Assembly: GCA_001823065.1 (NCBI GenBank)
Contig: MHTJ01000002.1
Coordinates: forward strand, 117,532 to 156,319
Direction of reading: 5' to 3'
DNA length: 38,788 nt
DNA from: Candidatus Vogelbacteria bacterium RIFOXYD1_FULL_44_32
GTDB lineage: Bacteria; Patescibacteriota; Minisyncoccia; Phycocordibacterales; XYD1-FULL-46-19
The position numbers were made by a program, and so were the translations under genes. Shown one piece after another: positions 1-8,664 of the stretch (position 1 is its first letter; each line of letters starts with the position of its first letter). The notes below the pieces were generated by a model. That model saw nothing but the letters and a program-made list of their open reading frames with translations. It had not been told where the DNA came from and ran no database searches.

Positions 1-1
1 T

Positions 2-1768
2 TGGGAACCAGTTGAGTGGCTTAAAAATATACTCGCCAACTTTCTCGACACCATTGTTGGCTTCATTTTTGGCACCATGGTTTGGTTGGCGGGAAAATCT
101 TTAGACCTTTCTATTTATACTTCCATAACCAACTTTCATGGTTTTATAAATATGGACGGTGTTAAATCGGCTTGGAAACTAGTCCGTGATACCGCCAATC
201 TGGGTTTTATTTTTGTCCTTCTTTACATCGCGATTGGTACTGTTTTACGCCTTGAAGGTATCGATTACAAAAAAATGGTCCCTAATATTATTCTAATTGC
301 CGTATTGATTAACTTCAGCGGGTTTTTTACCAAAACCGCCATTGATATTTCCAATGTCACCGCTTATGAATTATACAAACAAATTGGGGGACAAGAAAAT
401 ATTTTGACTTTGGGTATTGGTGGTCGATTTATTGGTGCTTTAGGTCTCACTAGTCAAGCTGTTTCGGTTGAAGAAAGTGACCGAGCTAAATTTAATGCCC
501 AAAACCCCACCCAAAAAGGTGGTGGTGAGATGGGCTTTTTAGCAATTATGGTTTCAGCTTTAGGTGATGCTCTTCGTCTATTGATTACGGCTTGGGTACT
601 ATTTGCAGCGGCCATAATGATTTTTATCCGGGCTTTAGTTTTGATTATTTTATATATTCTTTCACCATTGGCCATATTTTCTTATATTGTTCCCAAATAC
701 AATAAGTTTGATATGTGGAAAGACAAGCTAATAAAGCAACTTATCTTTGCCCCCGCAGTATTATTTATGCTTGCCTTAGTTTTAAAGATAAGCGAATCAG
801 ACTCAGTCAGAGGCTTTGCCAGCACCGCTTCGCAGACAGTAGGAGAGGGCCTCATAATGGCCACCACCGCCGAATTACTGCGGGTATTAGTACTGTTTAT
901 GATAATCAACGGCCTCACTGTTTCGGCCTTGATTGTCGCCAACTTCTTTGGAGCCACTGGGGCAAAAATGGCGTCAAACTTGGCCGCCAAAGCAAATACT
1001 AATATCTGGCGTGGCCAAGCCGCCGTGGGGAGACAAATAGGACGAGGAGCCGGTGCTACAGCAAGAGCTATTGAGGCAACCACCAACATAGGGGCAAATA
1101 TAGCTACTGGGGCAAGAAATATTGATAGTCGGTTGCGCGCCTCTCGGGTAGTAGGGGGGGCTTATGCAAGAACCGCTGCAGGCGCAAGTGTGGCCGCTTC
1201 TACTACAGCTAGTGTTGCCAAAAAGGCATGGAAGAGGCCAGAATTAAAGTCGGTCCGCGAAGCTATAACTCACCCTCTAGACACAATGAACGAAAAAGTA
1301 GCTCAATCGATGGAGCTAGCTGGTTTTGGTGGTTTTGGTGGGCCATTAGGCAACACGAGGGCAGAAAGAGCTAAGGCTAAGAAAGAGGAGGAGGACCGAA
1401 AAAAAGAAGAGGAAGCGGAAGAAATTAAAAAGATTGATACTAAATTACAAGATGCCGCTGCTAGAGGAGACACCGCGACTATACAGTCGATTATGGATGA
1501 ATTAGACGAAAAGCAAGCTGGTAAGCTCGATAGTAAGACTATAGAATTACCCCTTATATCAATTGAAATAAGTCCTAGACAATGGATGGAGATAATTAAA
1601 AACACTCGATTTAATGACACACAAATAGCTTCTATAACACACGAGGTTTCCACAGCGGCAAGATTAGCAGGAGCTAGTACTGCAAATAGAGGTTTAGGGA
1701 CCGTGGCTTATCGATCATGGAATTATATGCAAGGAAATTCTGTTAAAAACTTCTTTAATCTCCCATAA
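2..1768 (+). CDS. VirB6/TrbL-like T4SS integral membrane protein (5' partial)
   Basis: Polytopic membrane protein expected to form the inner-membrane channel of a T4SS-like machine. The first ATG is at 77, but the frame is open from base 2 and encodes plausible sequence upstream of it (WEPVEWLKNILANFLDTIVG), so the gene probably begins outside the window. Counted from ATG 77, hydrophobic segments lie near residues 43-60, 68-85, 165-205, 215-235 and 265-290. The remaining C-terminal part is Ala/Gly-rich and then a charged helical stretch (ERAKAKKEEEDRKKEEEAEE), probably cytoplasmic. The genes behind it (PrgI-like, VirB4, pilin-like) support a T4SS role. The family assignment rests on topology and context, with no catalytic motif to test it. 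Confidence 0.72.
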   Translation, partial: WEPVEWLKNILANFLDTIVGFIFGTMVWLAGKSLDLSIYTSITNFHGFINMDGVKSAWKLVRDTANLGFIFVLLYIAIGTVLRLEGIDYKKMVPNIILIAVLINFSGFFTKTAIDISNVTAYELYKQIGGQENILTLGIGGRFIGALGLTSQAVSVEESDRAKFNAQNPTQKGGGEMGFLAIMVSALGDALRLLITAWVLFAAAIMIFIRALVLIILYILSPLAIFSYIVPKYNKFDMWKDKLIKQLIFAPAVLFMLALVLKISESDSVRGFASTASQTVGEGLIMATTAELLRVLVLFMIINGLTVSALIVANFFGATGAKMASNLAAKANTNIWRGQAAVGRQIGRGAGATARAIEATTNIGANIATGARNIDSRLRASRVVGGAYARTAAGASVAASTTASVAKKAWKRPELKSVREAITHPLDTMNEKVAQSMELAGFGGFGGPLGNTRAERAKAKKEEEDRKKEEEAEEIKKIDTKLQDAAARGDTATIQSIMDELDEKQAGKLDSKTIELPLISIEISPRQWMEIIKNTRFNDTQIASITHEVSTAARLAGASTANRGLGTVAYRSWNYMQGNSVKNFFNLP

Positions 1769-1773
1769 ATAAC

Positions 1774-2415
1774 ATGCCTATAAAAAAATATTCCTCTCAA
1801 GACCTACAAAAAAAACTTCACACTTTGCCAGAGCCCCTGCAAGATGCCATTTTGTCTATCAACACATCGGAAGCGATAAAAGTAATTGGTCAAAAAAATA
1901 GCTTACATATTGACCAAGTTGGTAAACTAGGAGAAGAAGTTTTATATGCCATGCTCGGTCTAACCAAACCAGCTAATTTTATTGATGAATTAGAAAAAGA
2001 ATTGGGGGTAACACCTGAAATAGCCGAAAAAATTACCACCGATTTAAATACCAAAATATTTATTCCAGTGATTGAATCCCTAAAAAATAATGAGTATAAA
2101 GATACTGATTATTTAGATAAAGTTGTTGAGGAAACCAAGAGTGTTAGTATAAACTCTGATCAAAAAATACCCCCAGAAGACAAAGCCCCTGCAACAAATC
2201 TAGCCCCAAATACCGCCCCACCCGACTTTTTTGAGAAAAAAATGAGCCACTTATTCACCAGCACCGCCGATTTGCGGGCGGGTCGGGAAGAGGTAGAAGA
2301 ATACACCCCACCACCTAGTGCCCCCGTCGATGACAAAGCTCCACTGGCCACCAATCTGCCATTGGCCAAAAAACGCCCAGAAGGGTTGGACCCGTATCGG
2401 GAGATGCCCCAATAA
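1774..2415 (+). CDS. Small helical protein of the T4SS cluster, function unknown
   Basis: A 213-aa soluble protein. The first 110 residues are helical (LPEPLQDAILSINTSEAIKV, then a GLTKPANFIDEL segment) and resemble the N-terminal unit found in small proteins of CPR T4SS clusters (DUF5663-like, from memory). The rest is a Pro/Ala-rich low-complexity tail with APPDF, PPPSAP and similar runs. It starts 5 nt after the VirB6-like stop and is followed at once by a strong hairpin, so it is probably the last gene of the first transcription unit. There is no signal peptide or membrane segment. I cannot give a function; the helical domain could bind an ATPase or the membrane channel. Confidence 0.6.
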   Translation: MPIKKYSSQDLQKKLHTLPEPLQDAILSINTSEAIKVIGQKNSLHIDQVGKLGEEVLYAMLGLTKPANFIDELEKELGVTPEIAEKITTDLNTKIFIPVIESLKNNEYKDTDYLDKVVEETKSVSINSDQKIPPEDKAPATNLAPNTAPPDFFEKKMSHLFTSTADLRAGREEVEEYTPPPSAPVDDKAPLATNLPLAKKRPEGLDPYREMPQ

Positions 2416-2416
2416 A

Positions 2417-2463
2417 TTAATTCCAAATCCCCGCCAGCAAAGCTGGCGGGGATTTGGAATTAA
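2417..2463 (+). terminator. Strong 22-bp perfect hairpin after the first operon unit
   Basis: Perfect inverted repeat with arms 2417-2438 and 2442-2463 and loop AAA. It begins 2 nt after a stop codon. The GC-rich top is CCCCGCCAGC/GCTGGCGGGG. No T-run follows on the plus strand (next bases CCCCAGC), so it is not a canonical intrinsic terminator and could instead stabilise a 3' end. Confidence 0.5.
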
Positions 2464-2499
2464 CCCCAGCTAATACTCCTAACGACAACTAAACTGTAG

Positions 2500-2505
2500 T
2501 ATAAT
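2500..2505 (+). promoter_or_regulatory. -10 box for the PrgI/VirB4 unit
   Basis: TATAAT lies 7 nt before the ATG at 2513, so transcription should start at about 2512 and give a leaderless mRNA. The -35 region is weak (about 2477-2482). No Shine-Dalgarno sequence precedes the ATG. Confidence 0.6.
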
Positions 2506-2512
2506 TAGGGTA

Positions 2513-2914
2513 ATGAATTTTCAGGTCCCGCAATTTATTGAAGTGGAGGATAAAATTTTTGGCCCGCTCACTTTTAAGCAATTTTTGTATGTGGCGGGGG
2601 GAATTGGCTTGGCTTTTATTTTCTATGTTTTTTTACCTTCGCTGTTTTTATCGGCCATACCCATCGCCCTAGCTATCGGTTTGGGCGCTATGTTGGCCTT
2701 TCTTAAAATAAATAATCGCCCTTTTATCTACACTTTTGAATCGGCCATTAAATATTATATTCACTCCAAGCTCTATATTTGGAACAAAAAACCAAATGCC
2801 CAGAAATTAACTATGGAAACCACCAAACAAGACACTGCTGGTTTACCAAGACTGTCCGACAGCAAATTATCTGATTTATCCTGGAGTTTGGATGTTAAAG
2901 ACAAGATAAACTAA
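2513..2914 (+). CDS. PrgI family T4SS membrane protein
   Basis: A 133-aa protein with the PrgI pattern: an N-terminal beta-like segment (FQVPQFIEVEDKIFGPLTFK), then two close hydrophobic segments (about residues 23-45 and 46-64), then a cytoplasmic tail with YIWNKK near residue 93. PrgI-like proteins take the place of VirB3 beside VirB4 in Gram-positive and CPR T4SS. The VirB4 gene follows two cistrons later, with only 4 nt to the next gene. The start is set by the TATAAT box 7 nt upstream. Assignment from pattern and synteny. Confidence 0.8.
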   Translation: MNFQVPQFIEVEDKIFGPLTFKQFLYVAGGIGLAFIFYVFLPSLFLSAIPIALAIGLGAMLAFLKINNRPFIYTFESAIKYYIHSKLYIWNKKPNAQKLTMETTKQDTAGLPRLSDSKLSDLSWSLDVKDKIN

Positions 2915-2918
2915 ACAT

Positions 2919-3560
2919 ATGGCCCTAACTAACAGCTCCACTCAAGACTTTATTCCCATCAAAGAAATCCGCGAAAATGTGGTGATTTTGAAAGATGGCT
3001 CTATGCGTGCGGTCCTCATCGCTTCGTCTCTCAACTTTGCCCTAAAATCGGTCGACGAGCGCACGGCCATCCTCTTGCAATATCAAAATTTTCTTAATTC
3101 TCTGGATTTTCATATTCAATTTTTTATTGAATCCAAAAAACTCGATATTCGACCATATATCACCGCCATCGAGGAACGCGGTAAGGAACAAACCAATGAA
3201 CTAATCAAAGTCCAGACTAGAGAATATGTTGAATTCATTAAAAACTTTACCGAGGTTACCAATATTATGACCAAATCTTTTTTTGTGGTCGTACCATATT
3301 CTACCCCTATTATTGAAACCAGGGGATTTATGGCCAAAATTCCACTCTTAAACAGTAAAAAAAGTCGGTTGGAAGCCAATCAGACCGACAATTTTCGTGA
3401 ATACAAAATTCAACTAGAACAGCGGATTAGCGTGGTCCAAGATGGCTTAAACCGGATTGGGGTCCGCACCACCGAGCTAGGCACCGAGGAACTAGTCGAG
3501 TTATATTTTAAAATTTTCAACCCCGGCGAAACCTCTTCCCCTAATATAAAAAACCTATAA
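2919..3560 (+). CDS. TraC/VirB4 N-terminal-domain-like protein
   Basis: A 213-aa protein resembling the N-terminal domain of TraC/VirB4 ATPases: IKEIRENVVILKDGSMRAVL near residue 15, FHIQFFIESKKLDI near 63, and a helical middle (LIKVQTREYVEFIKNF). It has no Walker motifs. The ATPase part lies in the next gene, 2 nt downstream. In CPR clusters the two parts are often separate cistrons, so I read this as a split VirB4 rather than a frameshift: both genes have sensible starts and the second has its own N-terminal extension. Likely cytoplasmic or membrane-associated partner of VirB4. Confidence 0.72.
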   Translation: MALTNSSTQDFIPIKEIRENVVILKDGSMRAVLIASSLNFALKSVDERTAILLQYQNFLNSLDFHIQFFIESKKLDIRPYITAIEERGKEQTNELIKVQTREYVEFIKNFTEVTNIMTKSFFVVVPYSTPIIETRGFMAKIPLLNSKKSRLEANQTDNFREYKIQLEQRISVVQDGLNRIGVRTTELGTEELVELYFKIFNPGETSSPNIKNL

Positions 3561-3562
3561 CT

Positions 3563-5368
3563 ATGTCGCTTTTTTCTTTTAAAAAACCAAAAACCAATCT
3601 GACGCCAATTTTACCCGAACAGATTTATGAAATGGGTAAGCTCGAGCTCCGCGATATTATTGCCCCCTCGGCCCTGCGCGTGTCACCTAAAAATATTAAC
3701 CTGGGTGAGAAAATGGCTCGCACTTTGTTTGTTATTTCCTACCCTCGCTACCTCAATGAAGATTGGTTTTCACCGATCATCAACCTCGACAAGGTTTTCA
3801 ATGTGGCTATTTTTATTCACCCGATCGACTCAGCCCTCGTCTTACGCCAACTACAAAAAAAAGTAGCCGAAGTCCAAAGCCAAATCGACACTAAAGCCGA
3901 AAAGGGGTTTGTCCGTGACCCGATGCTCGATATTGCCTACGAGGATATCGAGACTCTGCGTGACCAGCTCCAGCAAGCCCGCGAAAAAATATTTAATGTG
4001 GGCGTCTATATCACTATTTATGGTGAAAATGAAGAAGAGTTAAACCGCACCGAATCAGAAATTAAATCTATTCTCGATTCCAAGTTGGTCTATTTAAAAC
4101 CAGCTTTGTTTCAGCAAGACGATGGCTTTCGGACGATTATCCCCACCGGGGAAGATATTTTAGGCGTCAACCAAATGCTAAATTCATCACCACTGTCGTC
4201 ACTCTTTCCCTTTATTTCTTTTGACCTGACATCTAATAAGGGGATTCTCTACGGGGTAAACCGCCACAACTCATCTTTAGTCCTGTTTGACCGTTTTTCC
4301 CTCGAAAACTATAACTCTGTTATCTTTGCCAAATCTGGTTCGGGTAAATCTTATACCACCAAGCTCGAAATTTTGCGGAGTCTAATGTTTGGTACCGACG
4401 TGATAGTCATTGACCCGGAACGAGAATATGAATTTCTCGCCGATGCCGTCGGGGGGCGCTATTTCAATATTTCTCTGACCTCCGAACACCATATTAACCC
4501 CTTTGACTTACCCTTCCCGCGCGAAGATGAATCACCAGCCGATGTACTACGGTCTAATATCATCAACCTGGTTGGCTTGATGCGTATTATGCTTGGCGGT
4601 CTATCACCTGAAGAAGATTCGATTATCGACAATGCTATCAGTGAAACCTATGCCCTAAAAGATATCACCGCTTCGACCGATTTTACCAACAAGCCCGCCC
4701 CTTTATTGTCCGACCTAGAGCTGGTGCTCGCGGGGATGGAAGGCGGGGAGTCGCTGGCACAGAGATTGGCCAAATATACCCAAGGCACTTGGTCGGGCTT
4801 TCTCAACCGGCCCACCAATGTGGATATTAATAAACAATTTGTCGTCTTTTCCGTGCGAGATATGGAAGACGAGCTAAAACCAGTGGCGATGTATATTGTG
4901 ATGCACCATATTTGGAATACTGTCCGCCGGAACCTAAAAAAACGGTTACTGGTCATCGATGAGGCCTGGTGGATGATGAAGGCCGAAGACACCGCTTCTT
5001 TCTTGTTTTCCCTAGTAAAAAGAGGCCGAAAATATTTTCTCGGTGTGGCGACTATCACCCAAGACGTGGGCGACTTCCTCAAAAGCCCTTATGGCACACC
5101 GATTATTACAAACTCCTCGATTCAAATTCTCTTAAAACAATCACCGGCTTCCATCGACCTAGTCCAAACTACCTTCAATCTCACCGATGAAGAAAAATAT
5201 CTCTTACTCGAATCAAATGTGGGGGAGGGAATATTTTTTGCTGGTCTAAAGCGGGTGGCCATTAAAATTATCGCTTCCTACACCGAAGACCAAATTATTA
5301 CCTCCGACCCCTCACAACTCCTCGCAATTAAAAAAGCCAAGGCTGACTTTAAAAATTCTGAAAAATGA
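3563..5368 (+). CDS. virB4: VirB4-family T4SS ATPase
   Basis: A 601-aa ATPase that powers T4SS assembly or substrate transfer at the inner membrane. Walker A AKSGSGKS is at residues 256-263 and Walker B LLVIDEAWWMM at about 460-470, followed by the RGRKYFLG and TQDVGDFL segments typical of VirB4/TraC. The central domain holds DPEREYEFLADAVGGRYFNI. Residues 1-230 include a helical pair (LRQLQKKVAEVQSQI, LRDQLQQAREKIF) typical of CPR versions. Its last bases overlap the next start (ATGA). The upstream 213-aa protein probably supplies the missing N-terminal module. Confidence 0.92.
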   Translation: MSLFSFKKPKTNLTPILPEQIYEMGKLELRDIIAPSALRVSPKNINLGEKMARTLFVISYPRYLNEDWFSPIINLDKVFNVAIFIHPIDSALVLRQLQKKVAEVQSQIDTKAEKGFVRDPMLDIAYEDIETLRDQLQQAREKIFNVGVYITIYGENEEELNRTESEIKSILDSKLVYLKPALFQQDDGFRTIIPTGEDILGVNQMLNSSPLSSLFPFISFDLTSNKGILYGVNRHNSSLVLFDRFSLENYNSVIFAKSGSGKSYTTKLEILRSLMFGTDVIVIDPEREYEFLADAVGGRYFNISLTSEHHINPFDLPFPREDESPADVLRSNIINLVGLMRIMLGGLSPEEDSIIDNAISETYALKDITASTDFTNKPAPLLSDLELVLAGMEGGESLAQRLAKYTQGTWSGFLNRPTNVDINKQFVVFSVRDMEDELKPVAMYIVMHHIWNTVRRNLKKRLLVIDEAWWMMKAEDTASFLFSLVKRGRKYFLGVATITQDVGDFLKSPYGTPIITNSSIQILLKQSPASIDLVQTTFNLTDEEKYLLLESNVGEGIFFAGLKRVAIKIIASYTEDQIITSDPSQLLAIKKAKADFKNSEK

Positions 5369-5892
5369 ACCCTCATGATGACTTTCGTCCCAGAGATTTA
5401 CACCTACCAAGTACTGCACCTAGTGCTCCGGCTAAAGTAGCCCCTCAAACAACCCAACCAGGACGGTTCAAACAAGCGAAAGATATTGCCTCTAGATTGT
5501 GGGCCTTGGAAGGAAAAAACAGTCGGGTCAACAACACGACCGCCATGTTGATGGTGGCCGTAGCTTTTTTCTGTTTTAACCTACCCCAAATAATTTTAGA
5601 GTGGCTCTTGATTGGCTTTTTATTTAACTGGATTATTACTACTTTTGCTTGGCTTACAATGTGGTTTTGGTTTCGCCTCCATGGAGTCGGGTTTATAAAT
5701 CCGACTCGTTTGGTCACCCTTACCCTCTCGGCTCTGATAGATTATTTTCCCGGCGCCGACGCTAGTATTGTTTTCGGCTTCACTTGGACGATAGGAACGA
5801 TTATACTTATAGCAATCGTCCGCGCCGAAGATATGACCGGCATAAATATTGAAAAAATAATCAAAGGTAAATTTGCTTCACTAAAAGAATGA
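5365..5892 (+). CDS. T4SS-cluster membrane protein, function unknown
   Basis: A 175-aa membrane protein, translationally coupled to virB4 (ATGA overlap). The first 50 residues are polar and Pro-rich (cytoplasmic). Hydrophobic segments follow at about 60-95 and 125-150, separated by a positively charged turn (HGVGFINPTRLV). It shows no enzymatic motif. Position between virB4 and the envelope proteins suggests a structural part of the inner-membrane complex. This is inference from context; I do not recognise the family by name. Confidence 0.6.
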   Translation: MNPHDDFRPRDLHLPSTAPSAPAKVAPQTTQPGRFKQAKDIASRLWALEGKNSRVNNTTAMLMVAVAFFCFNLPQIILEWLLIGFLFNWIITTFAWLTMWFWFRLHGVGFINPTRLVTLTLSALIDYFPGADASIVFGFTWTIGTIILIAIVRAEDMTGINIEKIIKGKFASLKE

Positions 5893-6881
5893 CCAAAAAA
5901 ATAATTATTCTAATAATACTAGTAGTTTTACTTTCCCCCTTGGCGGCGACAGCCAGTGAGCGGGGCAAGAATATTTTATTTACAGTTGAGCCGGCCACAC
6001 CAGGGGCTTTTACCAATACCACTATTTCGATCCGTAGTTTCATGTTCAATCTAGTAGCGAGCGAAATTACCTGGTATTTGGACGGAGTAGAATATGCCAA
6101 AGATTTTAATCTCTCGACCATAGACTTTATAACCGAGAATTGGGGTAACCCCACCGAGGTCAAAGCCCAAGCCAAGCTAATTAGCGGTAAAACCCTCACT
6201 GAAGCGATTACTATTTATCCCGCTCGCGTGGACCTCCTGTGGCATGCTAATTCCTATATTCCAGCCTTTTATGAAGGTAAAAGACTAGCCACTAGTGGTA
6301 ATACTATAACTGTTACCGCCGAACCAACCCTAGTCAGCGAAAAAGGACTAGTAGACCCTAAAGCTCTTATCTATGAGTGGCAAAAAAATAATGAGAAACT
6401 GATTTCAGCTTCAGGTATAAATAAAAAAACACTCAGTTATATTGGGGGACAGACGACTGATAATATTAATATTAAAGTTTCGACCCAAAATGGACGGTTG
6501 GTGGCGGAAAATAAAATCACTATCGAAAAAGTTAAGCCATTTATCACTCTCTATGAGACCAAACCTCTATCTGGTCTAAATTGGTTGCGGAGTATTAGAA
6601 CTGGTAATAAATTAACTGGTGAAGATATTACCCTAAAAGCGGAACCTTACTTTTTTAATACTAATACCGGGGCCGATAATTTAGTTTATAATTGGACTAT
6701 CAATGACAAAGTGGTAGCCGGGAGGGAAGACAGTAAAAAACTCCTAACTTTAATCAATGATAGTTTGGCGGGTGAGCAAAAAATAACGCTCGGTTTAAAT
6801 ATTAAAAACCGCAACCAACCCCTGCAAACTGCCCAGAAAAATATTGAGTTGTGGTCTAGTTATTATAGTATTGGCTTTTAA
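5889..6881 (+). CDS. Secreted multi-domain beta-rich protein of the T4SS cluster
   Basis: A 330-aa protein with a signal peptide (MTKKIIILIILVVLLSPLAATA) and then repeated beta-sandwich-like units: ITWYLDGVEY near residue 57, LIYEWQKNNEKL near 160 and LVYNWTINDKVV near 265. The spaced W in each suggests PKD/Ig-type folds. It overlaps the previous gene by an ATGA junction and ends 8 nt before the pilin-like gene. It probably acts outside the membrane as scaffold or adhesin around the secretion channel. Function inferred from the export signal, fold and operon position. Confidence 0.6.
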   Translation: MTKKIIILIILVVLLSPLAATASERGKNILFTVEPATPGAFTNTTISIRSFMFNLVASEITWYLDGVEYAKDFNLSTIDFITENWGNPTEVKAQAKLISGKTLTEAITIYPARVDLLWHANSYIPAFYEGKRLATSGNTITVTAEPTLVSEKGLVDPKALIYEWQKNNEKLISASGINKKTLSYIGGQTTDNINIKVSTQNGRLVAENKITIEKVKPFITLYETKPLSGLNWLRSIRTGNKLTGEDITLKAEPYFFNTNTGADNLVYNWTINDKVVAGREDSKKLLTLINDSLAGEQKITLGLNIKNRNQPLQTAQKNIELWSSYYSIGF

Positions 6882-6889
6882 TTAAATTT

Positions 6890-7414
6890 ATGACAAAAAT
6901 TATAAAAATAATTATTATATCTCTATCTTTGACCACTGGCCTGGCTTTAGCTGAAGAACCATTACCCCAACAACCAGCTGGAGCCCAATCGGGCTATGTT
7001 TTACTGTCACCATCTTTTATTGGAGCAAATGAAGGCGACACCGTTGGGCCCAGCGGCACTTTGTCTTTTGCTGGTTATTTACAAAAAATATATATCACCG
7101 CTCTCTCGATCGCCGTTTTTGCCGCTATTATCACCTTTGTCTATGCTGGTTTTATGTATCTCTGGCCTAAACCAGGTGAAAAAACCGAGGCCAAGGCGAT
7201 GATGTGGCAAGCGATGATTGGCCTGGTTTTAGCCCTAACGAGTTATTTAATCCTCTATACGGTCAATCCTAATCTCTTAAAATTTGATAGCTCAATTTTT
7301 GGGGGGCTAAAATCAAGCGCACCAGCCCCTGCCCCCGCCCCAGTTGACAACAGTATGCCCATTACACCCGATACCCCTATCTACAATCCGATTGATATAG
7401 GCGCTGGAATATAA
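6890..7414 (+). CDS. VirB2/TrbC-like pilin or small T4SS membrane protein
   Basis: A 174-aa protein with an N-terminal signal peptide (cleavage near LALAEEP) and two hydrophobic segments at about residues 65-90 (YITALSIAVFAAIITFVYAG) and 105-125 (MIGLVLALTSYLILYTV) joined by a short charged loop (KPGEKTEAKAM). That is the VirB2/TrbC pilin plan. The tail is Ala/Pro-rich (APAPAPAPV). Longer than classical mature pilins, but CPR clusters commonly carry such versions. It follows virB4 in the same operon. Confidence 0.68.
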   Translation: MTKIIKIIIISLSLTTGLALAEEPLPQQPAGAQSGYVLLSPSFIGANEGDTVGPSGTLSFAGYLQKIYITALSIAVFAAIITFVYAGFMYLWPKPGEKTEAKAMMWQAMIGLVLALTSYLILYTVNPNLLKFDSSIFGGLKSSAPAPAPAPVDNSMPITPDTPIYNPIDIGAGI

Positions 7415-7440
7415 TACTAATCAATAAACCACCTAAATAA

Positions 7441-8664
7441 ATGCTTAAAAAAATATTTAGTCTGATAATAATTTTACTGGTTATCGTCCTAGGGTGGTAT
7501 GGTTTTGTTTGGTATCAAAATCAAAAGCAATTAGCCCCAACCGGTCAGACCGCCAGCTCTACCACTAATGGTTTTTTTCCAACAATTGGTATTGTTGCCC
7601 AAAATATCGCGGATAGTATTACAGGAACAATCGATAATGCAACTAGTTCTAATACTCAACCTCCTGACCAAGAAATTAGGGGTCTATTGCGTGAAATAAT
7701 TTCCACCCCTAGCCCGGGTTTTATCCTAAATGAGGATGGGGTCAAACCTTCAATTATTTATGTGGACAACCAGACCGGCAATCTATTTGCCCTAGACCTG
7801 ACTGACCTAAAACAAAAACCAACCAAAATATCCTCCATGACCATCACGGATATTTTTCACCTCACTGGTGTAGTTAAAAATAACAGTTTATTGGCTGTTT
7901 TAGATACAATAAACAAAGCGGATGAAAGAAAAAAATATACGATTTTTAAACGTGATATTGCCGGACCAACTCTCACAGAAACCGGCGAGTTGGTAGGTGG
8001 GGGACGAGCGGTGGTGGCCAAAAAAGACCAGGCTATTTACTATACCGAGAATATGTCAGATCTGACTTTGGTCTACAAGGATGTACTGGGGAGTAAAAGT
8101 CTAGTGGGCAACCTACCTTTGTCTGACTGGAATCTACATATTAGTGGTAATAAGCTAATTACTAGTACCTACCCCGACCCTAGCGCTAAAGGTTTTGCCT
8201 ATGCTTTTGACCTCGACTCCACTAAAAAAGAAAAAGTAGTAGTTGATAGACAAAATTTAAGTTTAAAGGTTAGTCCGGACTATAAAAAAATTATCTATTC
8301 CACTGGCGACCAAACTACCAATAGTTTGCATTTACTTAATAAAAGTGAAAAAACCAGTCAAACCTTAATTACTAATACTTTTGCCGACAAGTGTTTATGG
8401 TCAGCTGATGCTGAAACTATTTATTGTGCTGTACCTAACAAAAAACCAGTCGGGGGTGATTTAAACCTTTGGCAGAGAGGAGAAATATCTTTTAGCGACT
8501 ATTTTGTGGCTATTTCAGCTAATACTGGTCGGGTAACTAAAATAAACAACCCAGCCGAATCTGGGCAAGCGGTCGACGTAATAAATTTAAACTATTCTAA
8601 AACCCTTAATTCACTCGTCTTTACTAATAAGACAGATTTGCACACTTATATTTTAGGACTTTAA
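7441..8664 (+). CDS. Membrane-anchored beta-propeller-like protein
   Basis: A 407-aa protein with one N-terminal transmembrane anchor (FSLIIILLVIVLGWYGFVWY), then a Ser/Thr-rich linker and an extracellular domain with repeated strand-turn motifs typical of WD40/TolB-like propellers: SLKVSPDYKKIIYST, KCLWSADAETIYCAV and LNSLVFTNKTDLHTY. No catalytic residues are evident. It is the last gene of the cluster and meets yidC tail to tail with no gap. Probably an envelope protein linked to pilus or secretion, but the link is only positional. Confidence 0.6.
   Translation: MLKKIFSLIIILLVIVLGWYGFVWYQNQKQLAPTGQTASSTTNGFFPTIGIVAQNIADSITGTIDNATSSNTQPPDQEIRGLLREIISTPSPGFILNEDGVKPSIIYVDNQTGNLFALDLTDLKQKPTKISSMTITDIFHLTGVVKNNSLLAVLDTINKADERKKYTIFKRDIAGPTLTETGELVGGGRAVVAKKDQAIYYTENMSDLTLVYKDVLGSKSLVGNLPLSDWNLHISGNKLITSTYPDPSAKGFAYAFDLDSTKKEKVVVDRQNLSLKVSPDYKKIIYSTGDQTTNSLHLLNKSEKTSQTLITNTFADKCLWSADAETIYCAVPNKKPVGGDLNLWQRGEISFSDYFVAISANTGRVTKINNPAESGQAVDVINLNYSKTLNSLVFTNKTDLHTYILGL

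Noticed and set aside
2919-5368. Frameshifted single VirB4 gene
   Set aside because: Both cistrons have sensible starts and stops and the second has its own N-terminal region; split forms are usual in CPR clusters.
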